From Latescibacteria bacterium UBA6620 (GTDB lineage Bacteria > Latescibacterota > UBA2968): a DNA stretch of 64,000 bases. The stretch spans positions 1,009 through 65,008 of the forward strand of contig DJHM01000034.1 in assembly GCA_002433075.1 (NCBI GenBank). The letters run 5' to 3'. The notes under the pieces are model-generated. The model saw nothing but the letters and a program-made list of their open reading frames with translations. It was not told the origin of the DNA and made no database searches. Both the position numbers and the translations under genes were made by a program. Below are positions 43,557 through 51,623 of the stretch, piece by piece (within the stretch, counting starts at the first letter, position 1; each line of letters begins with the position of its first letter).

Positions 43557-44417
43557 CTAAAGGCTCCAGACAATCAGGAACGAAGCCCCGACGTACGCGA
43601 AGGCTTCAATGAATCCCGCCCCCACATTCGGATGCTCCTGATTCGCGATCTCGTCGTGCAGCCTCGCGCCCGGCAGCAGAACCATATCTGTTACCGTCCT
43701 CACGATCGGCAGCAGAATCAGTCCGACCAGGAGCTCGAACCCGAATTCCTGAAAGGTCATCGACCACGAAATCAGGTCACCCGCCGCCGCGTGTCTCAGG
43801 ATGTTCCCGAGCCCCACCAGCGCGCCTCCAAAGGCGATCCCCGCGGCCACGTTGTCTCTTTCGATTTCTGCGTGCACATCGTAGGCCGTCATCGTGTCGT
43901 AGACGATCCCTGCGATCGCCAGCGCCACCTGTCCCATCAGCCAGAACACGACGACGCTCAGGACCGTTCCCGTCGTATCCAGCACGGCCACACCAGACAC
44001 GGCGCCGTATACGATCAGCCCTGTCGCCACGTAAGCGGAGAACACGACCGCCCCTGTGCCCACATTGTGATCCTCGATCAGCTCGTCCCTGACCTTGAAT
44101 TTTCTCAGTACCAGGCGGTCGTTCAGAATCCTGGCCAGATTCAGCAACAGGATCGCCAAGGCTCCATAGACCCCGATATCCGCAAGATCCTCCTCCAGAC
44201 CCTTCGACGGACCGCTCATCACGCCGCCGATGGCGATCACCAGTCCCAGGTAGTAGCCCACGAGCGCGACCGCCAGGGCTGGATTGTCGTGTTCCACGAG
44301 CTGTTCCCGAAGCGAGTAGGAAGGCGTCGTCAGGTCGTAGACGAGCTTTCCGATCCAGAACAGGGCGAACGAGCATACCAGGTAGACTCCCGTCAGAATC
44401 AAATCGTCCGTCGTCAT
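43557..44417 (-). CDS. DUF350 membrane protein (YjfL-like), duplicated domain
   Basis: A 286-residue membrane protein with two DUF350 units of about four helices each (residues ~5-140 and ~145-280). The units share LVGYYLGLVIAIGGV and AIAFGGALVGLGNIL-type motifs, and the pattern of ADIGVYGALAILLLNLARILND fits E. coli YjfL. Its ATG (44417) overlaps the stop of the upstream lipoprotein gene (ATGA), so translation is probably coupled. It sits 52 bases before the synthase-like gene. DUF350 proteins are thought to be membrane partners of PspA-type systems; mechanism unknown. Confidence 0.85.
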   Translation of the reverse strand: MTTDDLILTGVYLVCSFALFWIGKLVYDLTTPSYSLREQLVEHDNPALAVALVGYYLGLVIAIGGVMSGPSKGLEEDLADIGVYGALAILLLNLARILNDRLVLRKFKVRDELIEDHNVGTGAVVFSAYVATGLIVYGAVSGVAVLDTTGTVLSVVVFWLMGQVALAIAGIVYDTMTAYDVHAEIERDNVAAGIAFGGALVGLGNILRHAAAGDLISWSMTFQEFGFELLVGLILLPIVRTVTDMVLLPGARLHDEIANQEHPNVGAGFIEAFAYVGASFLIVWSL

Positions 44418-45085
44418 TTTCCGAATCCCCTTCCACGGCTGCCGAAGCCAGTGCGACTGCGCCCGATACGACTGTTGACCCGTTGTCCGAAACCGCTCCG
44501 CTGTCTTGACAGCGAACGCTGTCGGCGCTGATAGAATGATGGTTTACTCTGTTTTGTGAGCGATCCGTTCGTTCCGAAATCCTTGTTCTTCCCGTAGTAG
44601 GGCCGGCGGTTCTGACGATGGCTGCGGTAGTCGTCATACTCGTCTCGATAGACGCGACGTCCCATTCCCCATCCCATCAGATTCTGCATCATCGCGTACT
44701 GGCCGTACCACATCCAGAACCCACCGCCGCCCCAGTGGCCGTAGGTCGGATTTCCCACATAGTTGAGACCGGCCGGATGCGGACTGTCCGTTACCTCTCC
44801 ACCTGCCTTCGAGGCCAGCGCCATTCCCAGGAAGGGCTCGTACTTGCGATAGATCTCCTCCTGGACCTCCACCCAGTTGGTCTCGACCTGTTTCTCCCCC
44901 TGAACCACGCGATACCGGTGGTAGTATTTCGGAAACAGGCCTTCCTCGGCCTGCATATCCTCCAGCACGATCGTGTAATCGGGTGCAGAAGAAAGCGTGC
45001 GTTGCATTTCCACCATCGGGTCCCTCGTTCCGCCGCACCCCAGCAGCAGAACAAGGGTAATCCCTATTCGGTTTACCACGCGCAT
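44414..45085 (-). CDS. Lipoprotein of the PspA/DUF350 cluster
   Basis: A 223-residue protein with a lipobox (ITLVLLLGCGG, residues ~7-17), suggesting a lipid-anchored envelope protein. Residues 20-75 are acidic and beta-rich, the middle is rich in Gly, Tyr and Trp (YGHWGGGGFWMWYGQYAMMQ), and the C-terminal ~70 residues are Arg/Ser/Gly-rich. The position matches YjfM-type (DUF1190-like) proteins in yjf operons, though I cannot confirm homology. ATG 45085 has GGAGG 3 bases upstream. It overlaps the DUF350 gene by 4 bases. Confidence 0.72.
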   Translation of the reverse strand: MRVVNRIGITLVLLLGCGGTRDPMVEMQRTLSSAPDYTIVLEDMQAEEGLFPKYYHRYRVVQGEKQVETNWVEVQEEIYRKYEPFLGMALASKAGGEVTDSPHPAGLNYVGNPTYGHWGGGGFWMWYGQYAMMQNLMGWGMGRRVYRDEYDDYRSHRQNRRPYYGKNKDFGTNGSLTKQSKPSFYQRRQRSLSRQRSGFGQRVNSRIGRSRTGFGSRGRGFGK

Positions 45086-45304
45086 AGGTCCTCCGTCGAC
45101 CGACGATCCTGAGAGTTCACGCGGACAGGCGTTACACACCGTGTACGCCCACTTCGATTCGTTTTTGAATAACATCTCCAAGTTCAATGGTAAGCAATAC
45201 ACCCAGCCCGACCAACCCCTCGCCCTGCCCTCCTTTGCGCGGCGAGAAGGGGGTGCGTATCATATGCGCGCTTTCCCCCGAACGATTTCCACTGGAGAAA
45301 TTCG

Positions 45305-48300
45305 ATGGCCCGTGACGCCACCCACCCAGCCGAAATCCTCAGCGGCGACGCTCGAATCGATGAGCTGCTGGCCCGCGACGACACCCCCACGATGAACGCC
45401 TTCGCGTTCCGTCTCGATGGTTTCGTCAACGACACGAATACCGAGTACCCCAATGCCTCGGTCTACAGGCCTCCCACGGTCTGCGAGGCGCGACTGGAGA
45501 GCCGGATCCACGATGTCATCCACCAATCCGGCAGCTATCACCTCGGAATCGTGGCGTATGTCACCGCCGGCGTCAGTGAACCGATCGATATCTGGATCGG
45601 CCACCGCAAGGTCGCTGTCGCCCGGCATCCGGATCCAGACAATCGCAGACATCTTTTCTTCGCACCCGAAAAGTTCGACTTCAAGGGTGGGGAGCGCGTT
45701 CGATTCGTCACCGGCGAAACCGTAGGGCCCTGCCGCATCGAAACCGTCGTTCTGCTTCCCAGACGCCCCAGAACGACAAAGCCCAGTCTCACGATGACGA
45801 CGCCCGATGTCGACGTCCGCCACGGCGAGGATCGTCTCTCCGCCTACATCACCTGGAACACCAGTCGTCCAGCCTCAGGAACATTCCGGTGGGGAAAGGT
45901 TGGCGATCGTTTCAAAACGGTTCGCATCCGGAATCGATCCGCCCACGAGGCAAGCCTGTCGGACCTGATCGCCGGAGCGACGTATCGCTTCGAAATCGAC
46001 CTCAAATCAGGTGGTCTTCAGACCACGCACGCCGGCAGCTTCAAACCTCGAAAGCCGGCCCGACGGCGGACTCATCAAGAGGGTCAATTCACCCTCCAGG
46101 ACGTGCGTGGAACCCGTTTGCCCTGGCCGGTCAGTATGGGCCTTCCCTTTCCTCAGGGTGCTGTCACCGACCCGCGCGGCGTCCGGCTGCTCGATCGAAA
46201 CAACGACACCATCCCGTCTCAGTCACGTACACTCGCGCTCTGGCCGGATGGCAGTGTGCGGTGGATGCTCACGGATTTTACGTCGGACGGGAAGTCCGGC
46301 ATCGCGGTCGAGTACGGCCAGGGGCCGGGGTCGATCGAGTCGAGTGAGCTCTCCGTCGACCAGAAACGGAAAGAGATCGTGGTGACGACCGGCCCGATTC
46401 GGGTCCGCTTTCCCAGGGATCGGACCGTGCTGCCCGGCCTCGTCGAGCAGCACGATCGCAGGACCGACACTTACATCCCTCTCACACCCGCCGTCCCCGA
46501 ACCCGCCGTCTCGCTAAAAGACCACCGGGGCAGAGTCTTTCGCAGCCTTGATCCCGATTCGGTGCGGATCGAGGAAGCCGGTCCCGAGCGCGTCTGCATT
46601 CGTCTTGACGTTCCCCATCGCTCGTCGAAGGGTGACGCGCTCTTCTCGTCGACGTTCAGAATCCACCTCTACCGGAACTGTTCGCGAATCAGGGTTGTCC
46701 ACACCTTCCTCAACGATGCCGAAGACGATTTCACGCGGGTTCGCAGCCTAGCTCTTCGCGTAAACGCCCCCCTCGGGAAGGAGGGCACGGTCAGAACCGA
46801 AGGACAGCGACTGCGTCTCTCCGACGGCCCCGTCTCGATCGTGCAACGTCACGACAACGCCTTCAGCCTGTCACAGACCAGCGAGATCAAATCGGCCGAC
46901 CGATCGAAGGGGGCGCTTTCTGCAACAAGCAAGGGCCTCTCTCTCAGCCTGGGGTGTAAGGACTTCTGGGAGAATTATCCAAAAGGATTGCGCGTCGACC
47001 CCGGCGGAGTGTGGATCGACATCTGCCCGCCTCTCGACGCGGAGGACGATCGACGGGGCGACGATCTCGAAGACCGGCTCTACTACTACCTTCTCGATGG
47101 TCGGTACACCTTGAAGCGCGGAGTTTCTCGCACCCACGAGTTCTGGCTCGACTTCGGCAAGGTTCCCCTCGCTTCCTTCGCCAGCGCCATCAACCGTCCG
47201 CCCCTGCATCGGTTTCCCCTCTCGATCCTCAACAACAGCGGCGCCTGGTCGCGGCTGCCGGCCAAAGATCCTTCGCCGTTCCCACCATACGAAACGTGGG
47301 TGAACGCGGCACGCACCGCCTACGGCAAGGATCGCATCGAGTCACGAGCGTATGGGATGCTCAACTTCGGGGACTGGTACGGGGAGCGGTCCTACAACTG
47401 GGGCAATATGGAGTACGATACGCCCTGGTGTTTCCTGCAGGAGTATCTTCGAGGAGGCCACGAAGACTTCTTCGTATGGGCCGACCAGGCGGCACGACAC
47501 CTCGTCGACGTCGACACCTGCCACGCGGGCCCACCCGACCTGCTTCAGAATCAGTACACGCACAGCGTAGGGCACGTCGGGAACTATTACCCCGACGGCT
47601 ACCGCGAAACGGCCATCTTCTCCGGCCGCACGAGCGTTTCCCACACCTGGGTCGAGGGCCTCTTTCTCCACCACCTTCTGACCGGAGACCCCCGTTCTCA
47701 GCATGCCGCCTCAAAAGCGTGTGACAACCTCGTCGGCGACCTCGTCAACAACTACGACTTTACCAACTGTCGGAATTCCGGCTGGCACCTCATTCACCTC
47801 TCCGCCGCGTACAGAGCAACCGGGCGGCGAGTCTTCCTCAACGCCGCCCGTATCATCGTCGATCGTGTCTTGGAGCGTCAGCGGAGTTCGGGAGGCTGGG
47901 ACCGCCTCCTCGTGCCCGGACACTGCCACTGCGATCCGCCGCGTCACACAGGCAACGCGGGATTTATGGTCGGCATCCTGATGGTCGGACTGAAGAGATT
48001 TCACGACGTTACGCAGGACCAAAGGGTCGCCGCCACCGTCGCCGACGCCATCGTGAGAGCGGCCGGCTACTGCATCGAAAGGATGTGGGTGCCCGAGGCG
48101 GGCGCCTTCCACTATACCTGCTGCCCCGAATCCCGGGTCCTTGCGGGGGCTGACATCCGGATTCTCAAGGGTGTCTCTGCCGCCTACGAGTTCACCGGAG
48201 AAGATCGATTCAGAGATGTTCTGATTGCCGGCATCCAGACCGCGATTGCGGACCTGCCTCGCGCCCGACGCGGAATCGGCAAAGGCATCTGCTCGCCGAT

Positions 48301-48340
48301 GCGAGGCGCGCCCCAGGTGATTGCGGGGCTGCCGGATTGA
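45305..48340 (+). CDS. PcRGLX/YetA-like protein, putative exo-rhamnogalacturonan lyase (PL26 type)
   Basis: A 1011-residue protein with an N-terminal beta-sandwich extension (~1-260), a RIFT-barrel-like domain (VSMGLPFPQGAVTDPRGVRL, LALWPDGSVRWMLTDF; ~270-400), a beta domain, and a C-terminal alpha/alpha-type region (~630-1000) with NFGDWYGERSYNWGNMEYDT and GHVGNYYPDGYRETAIFSGR. This order fits the PcRGLX/YetA family; named members cleave rhamnogalacturonan, but most are uncharacterised. No signal peptide is seen, so a cytoplasmic substrate or missed start should be considered. It begins the 45-51 kb catabolic block; the divergent lipoprotein gene is 219 bases away. Confidence 0.78.
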   Translation: MARDATHPAEILSGDARIDELLARDDTPTMNAFAFRLDGFVNDTNTEYPNASVYRPPTVCEARLESRIHDVIHQSGSYHLGIVAYVTAGVSEPIDIWIGHRKVAVARHPDPDNRRHLFFAPEKFDFKGGERVRFVTGETVGPCRIETVVLLPRRPRTTKPSLTMTTPDVDVRHGEDRLSAYITWNTSRPASGTFRWGKVGDRFKTVRIRNRSAHEASLSDLIAGATYRFEIDLKSGGLQTTHAGSFKPRKPARRRTHQEGQFTLQDVRGTRLPWPVSMGLPFPQGAVTDPRGVRLLDRNNDTIPSQSRTLALWPDGSVRWMLTDFTSDGKSGIAVEYGQGPGSIESSELSVDQKRKEIVVTTGPIRVRFPRDRTVLPGLVEQHDRRTDTYIPLTPAVPEPAVSLKDHRGRVFRSLDPDSVRIEEAGPERVCIRLDVPHRSSKGDALFSSTFRIHLYRNCSRIRVVHTFLNDAEDDFTRVRSLALRVNAPLGKEGTVRTEGQRLRLSDGPVSIVQRHDNAFSLSQTSEIKSADRSKGALSATSKGLSLSLGCKDFWENYPKGLRVDPGGVWIDICPPLDAEDDRRGDDLEDRLYYYLLDGRYTLKRGVSRTHEFWLDFGKVPLASFASAINRPPLHRFPLSILNNSGAWSRLPAKDPSPFPPYETWVNAARTAYGKDRIESRAYGMLNFGDWYGERSYNWGNMEYDTPWCFLQEYLRGGHEDFFVWADQAARHLVDVDTCHAGPPDLLQNQYTHSVGHVGNYYPDGYRETAIFSGRTSVSHTWVEGLFLHHLLTGDPRSQHAASKACDNLVGDLVNNYDFTNCRNSGWHLIHLSAAYRATGRRVFLNAARIIVDRVLERQRSSGGWDRLLVPGHCHCDPPRHTGNAGFMVGILMVGLKRFHDVTQDQRVAATVADAIVRAAGYCIERMWVPEAGAFHYTCCPESRVLAGADIRILKGVSAAYEFTGEDRFRDVLIAGIQTAIADLPRARRGIGKGICSPMRGAPQVIAGLPD

Positions 48341-48388
48341 TCGCCCGAAAACGAATCGACTCCACAACGAAAAGAACGGAATCCTACC

Positions 48389-49303
48389 TTGCCCGTTGAA
48401 TCGAACGAACCCGAAGGTGGATGGCGCGGAATCTTCGCCGTCCTGCAGACTCCCCTGCGCGAAGACGGTTCGGCCGACGAACGGTCGATGCGCCGACAGG
48501 TCGACTTTTGCGCTTCGTGCGGCGGGCACGGTCTCGTCTTTCCCGTCCTCGGGGCCGAATTTCAGTATCTGGCAGACTGGGAGCGGCGAGATCTTCTGCG
48601 CGTCGTCGTCGATCAGAGCGCGGGGACGCTGCCCGTCGTGGCCGGCGTGGCGGGGCCGTCGCGGGCAGTTGCGGCCCCCCTTGCCGCAGACGCGGCCGAC
48701 GCAGGAGCCGATGCGGTCATCGCGTTACCCCCCTACGTTTCGCCCGCCACACCAGACGAAATTTTCGACTACTACCATGCCATCTCCGATGCCTGCGGCC
48801 TCCCGATTTTCGTACAGCACGCAAAGCTCGCGCCGATGGCGCCTTCGTTCCTCGTCCGCCTCCTGACCGAAATCGAAAACGTCGCCTACATCAAGGAGGA
48901 ACGCGATCCCAGTGCACACAACATCACGCAGGTCGCCCGCGACGTAGGCGATGCGTGTCGCGGAATCTTCGGAGGAGGCCACGGACGGTGGATGCTTTCA
49001 GAAATGGCACGTGGAGCTACAGGGTTTATGCCCGCCGCCCAGACGGTCGACATCTACGTCAGAATCTGGGACGCCTATCAGGGAGGCGACCACACGGAAG
49101 CTCGGCGTCTCTTCAACCGTCACCTTCCCCTCATCAACCTGATCGTCCTGCTCGGCCTCCCTGTCTGCAAGGAGGTCCTCGTGCGTCGGGGCGTGATCAC
49201 CACGAATCAGATGCGGACCCCCGGTGCGGCCGATCTCGACGAGGGCGACCACGAAGAGCTAACCCAGATCCTCGCGGACATCGAAGACCTCTACACCGTC
49301 TGA
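48389..49303 (+). CDS. DapA-family lyase lacking the catalytic Tyr motif
   Basis: A 304-residue TIM barrel of the dihydrodipicolinate synthase family (DHDPS/KDG aldolase/NanA). It shows GIFAVLQTPLREDGSADE, GGHGLVFPVLGAEFQYLADWE and VAYIKEERDP, with Lys probably forming the Schiff base. The position of the usual YN-x-P loop reads FVQHAKLAP, so the proton-shuttle Tyr is absent. That suggests a non-standard reaction. The TTG start at 48389 has only a weak site (AACGGAAT). It lies 49 bases after the lyase-like gene, pointing to sugar-acid breakdown. Confidence 0.82.
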   Translation: MPVESNEPEGGWRGIFAVLQTPLREDGSADERSMRRQVDFCASCGGHGLVFPVLGAEFQYLADWERRDLLRVVVDQSAGTLPVVAGVAGPSRAVAAPLAADAADAGADAVIALPPYVSPATPDEIFDYYHAISDACGLPIFVQHAKLAPMAPSFLVRLLTEIENVAYIKEERDPSAHNITQVARDVGDACRGIFGGGHGRWMLSEMARGATGFMPAAQTVDIYVRIWDAYQGGDHTEARRLFNRHLPLINLIVLLGLPVCKEVLVRRGVITTNQMRTPGAADLDEGDHEELTQILADIEDLYTV

Positions 49304-49334
49304 AACCACCACCACCCACATCAAGGATATCGCA

Positions 49335-50120
49335 GTGCCCAACGTGCTACTCCTCGGCGGCAAAGGTCATATCGGCTCGGGTCTTCGTACCTACCTGCCC
49401 CGACTCGACGATAGTTACCACATCACCACCCTCGATCTTCCCGGTTCCGAAGACCGAGCCACCCAGCCGGATGCCCAACAGAATTTCGTCGAATTCGACA
49501 TCACCACGGATACAGACCGGCTTCACGAACATCTGGCCGGCAAAGATCTCGTAGTTTATCTCGCTCGACGCAGTCCAATGGAAGAAATGAACGCGATGAC
49601 GGACCTCGTATTCGAGGCCATCGTTGCACAGGATTCCGTCCCGATGGTGGTGGGCGCCAGCTCGGTCCACGCCTGTGACGGCGCCTACAGTGTGCACGAA
49701 GGCACCTGGGCGGAATGGGCGAACCGCAATTTTGCCACCTATGACAGGCCGCCCGATCGGATCCTTGCCAGTATCCCTGCCTGTCCCGACAGCGACTACG
49801 GGCGGGAAAAGGCCCACGTCGAGGAATGGTGCAGGCAAATGGGCGAACGAAGCCACGGCGCGGTCGCCGCTCGATGGGGCGGAATCAACAAAGACAATGT
49901 GATGCTTGAGGAGCACGGCTACTTCGCCCTCTGGTGTCACCAGGAGGACGCGGCCCGATTTGTCCACGCCTGTTACACCACCCACGTCAACGGCACGCTC
50001 CGCAGCGGCGCACACTATTTCGTCGTCTCCGACAACACCTACAACATCTTCGACATCGAGATTCCGCGGGAAGAAATTGGCTACGAACCGGTCCACAACG
50101 CAGAGGTGTTTTACAGTTAG
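49335..50120 (+). CDS. NAD-dependent epimerase/dehydratase-like protein
   Basis: A 261-residue extended SDR: LLLGGKGHIGSGLRTYLP (G-x-x-G-x-x-G), an acidic strand-2 end (TTLDLPG) preferring NAD, GASSVHACD (active-site Ser), and DYGREKAHVEEW (Y-x-x-x-K). The size and layout resemble uronate dehydrogenases, which oxidise galacturonate or glucuronate, but the identity is not certain. GTG start 49335 has AAGGAT upstream. It lies 32 bases after the DapA-like gene. Confidence 0.75.
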   Translation: MPNVLLLGGKGHIGSGLRTYLPRLDDSYHITTLDLPGSEDRATQPDAQQNFVEFDITTDTDRLHEHLAGKDLVVYLARRSPMEEMNAMTDLVFEAIVAQDSVPMVVGASSVHACDGAYSVHEGTWAEWANRNFATYDRPPDRILASIPACPDSDYGREKAHVEEWCRQMGERSHGAVAARWGGINKDNVMLEEHGYFALWCHQEDAARFVHACYTTHVNGTLRSGAHYFVVSDNTYNIFDIEIPREEIGYEPVHNAEVFYS

Positions 50121-50170
50121 TCGCGTAGCCAGGTGACCCTTCTCTCGCAGGCAGCCCATTGGGAGGAACA

Positions 50171-50806
50171 ATGAGACTTATCGTCATCGGAACCGAATAC
50201 ACCGGGAAGACCGCACTCATCGACGGCATCCAGGCTTGGGCACAGGAGAAGCTGGGAATCCACCACCATCTGGACGATCACTTCTCCATCCCCGATCAAC
50301 AGATGCTGAAGTCGGAGGAGCACCAGAAGATTATGACCGGTCTTCCGGGGGTCCTCAAGGAGCGGTTTCAGCGATTCCAGGTCGCCTACCACGTCCGGCT
50401 CATCAACAAGTATGAAGACATTCTCCTCGGGGGGTTTCACATCGAGGAAGTCGTCTACGGACCCCGCTACTACTATCCCGAAATCGGACGCGTCGCCGAG
50501 ACCCCCCGGGCGTGGGAGGAAGGAATGCCCCGGGACAGCATAATGTGCCTCCTCACCGCCAGCCCGGATGTCATCAAGCAGCGGATGAAGGACGACCCGC
50601 ACGAATACCCCGTCGTCCCCGAGTCCGACATCGAGGAATGTCAGGCCGAATTCGAGCGGGAGTACAGACAGTGCTGGTTTCGGCGGCGGCTCCAGATCGA
50701 CACATCCGATCTCACCCCCGACCAGCTTCTGTCGAAATTCCTGGAGGACGTCATCCCCCATCTTACAGAGCGCGACCTAGCCATCCGGAACGCCCGTGGC
50801 GTGTAA
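50171..50806 (+). CDS. P-loop kinase-like protein
   Basis: A 211-residue protein with an N-terminal Walker A IVIGTEYTGKTALIDGI (G-x-x-x-x-G-K-T) and a likely lid region around residues 130-150 (KQRMKDDPHEYPVVP). The length and order match thymidylate-kinase-like or deoxynucleoside kinases, but no substrate motif is clear. ATG 50171 is preferred over 50159 because GGGAGGA precedes it by 5 bases. It is spaced like part of the same transcript as the preceding dehydrogenase gene. Confidence 0.75.
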   Translation: MRLIVIGTEYTGKTALIDGIQAWAQEKLGIHHHLDDHFSIPDQQMLKSEEHQKIMTGLPGVLKERFQRFQVAYHVRLINKYEDILLGGFHIEEVVYGPRYYYPEIGRVAETPRAWEEGMPRDSIMCLLTASPDVIKQRMKDDPHEYPVVPESDIEECQAEFEREYRQCWFRRRLQIDTSDLTPDQLLSKFLEDVIPHLTERDLAIRNARGV

Positions 50807-50827
50807 CGGCATTCGAGAACTCGTCCA

Positions 50828-51130
50828 ATGGCTTCATTCGATCACGTCGCGCTGAGAGTCACCGATCTCGATCGGGCGATCGAGTTTTACACCGGGATCG
50901 TCGGACTCGAGCTCGTCAGCCGAAGCGAAACGGGAACATAGGCCGTGTTCAGGGTCGGAGACGGGCTGCTTGTCTTGTTCTGCCGCGAAAAGAACCAGCC
51001 GGTTCCAGAAGGGACGACCTTCGGCACCGATCACACCGCTTTCCACCTCGAAGGCGACCACTACGAGCAGGTGCTGGATCGACTCAAGAACGGCGACCTC
51101 ATTCTCCGCGGACCGACGGTGAGGCGATGA
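50828..51130 (+). pseudogene. VOC/glyoxalase-family gene with internal amber stop
   Basis: Translation from 50828 gives FDHVALRVTDLDRAIEFYTG, the start of a VOC domain, then TAG at 50939-50941. The same frame continues with AVFRVGDGLLVLFCREKNQ and FGTDHTAFHLEGDHYEQVL, and ends at TGA 51128-51130 soon after GPTVRR, where complete VOC proteins have ~25 more residues. So it has an internal stop and a lost 3' end. TAG is used as an ordinary stop elsewhere here (1971-1973, 2262-2264), which argues against recoding. Confidence 0.75.
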
Positions 51131-51208
51131 GCAGGCTCGCGGAATCAAAGAAAGCCTGAAAATCCAGCATTTCCACCTCCTTCTCCCAAAAGTGGCCCCG
51201 GATGTCGC

Positions 51209-51595
51209 GTGCCGGGATACGAGGGACACGGTGGACACATTCCGGCCGAGGATGCCAATCAGGATCGGCGTGCGGAGATCATCCGGATCTTTCTCGCCCA
51301 CGGCGCCGATCCCAACGCAACAGATGAAGTCAAAGAAACGCCGATCTACCGTGCGGCGAACCTGGGCTACCCGGATGTCGCGATCGTGTTGCTGAACCAC
51401 AGCGCGGATCCGAACGTCGCCAACCGGAAGGGTCACACGCCGCTCCATCGCACGGCGATGCGGGGGAAGGCGGCCATCGTACCCATTCTCCTCGAACACG
51501 GCGCCGACGTCTCCGCTGAAGATCGAGAAGGTAAGACTCCGATCGACTACGCACGGAACAAGCAAATACGGGCCGATCTGGAGGCTGCAGGTTGA
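51209..51595 (+). CDS. Ankyrin-repeat protein fragment
   Basis: A 128-residue open frame with about three ankyrin repeats: IIRIFLAHGADPNATDE, ETPIYRAANLGYPDVAIVLL, NHSADPNVANRKGHTPLHRT, and PILLEHGADVSAEDREGKTP. The first repeat lacks its opening TPLH half, and there is no ribosome-binding site or signal peptide, so the 5' end looks lost. It follows the VOC remnant by 78 bases, and the two may mark an old deletion junction. It may no longer be expressed. Confidence 0.55.
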   Translation: MPGYEGHGGHIPAEDANQDRRAEIIRIFLAHGADPNATDEVKETPIYRAANLGYPDVAIVLLNHSADPNVANRKGHTPLHRTAMRGKAAIVPILLEHGADVSAEDREGKTPIDYARNKQIRADLEAAG

Positions 51596-51623
51596 GAGAA
51601 CCGTCCCTAACCATCGCGTGCCA

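Noticed and set aside
50939..50941. Amber codon recoding in the VOC gene
   Set aside because: TAG ends other genes here, including those at 1973 and 2264, and the VOC 3' end is also missing, so decay is simpler.
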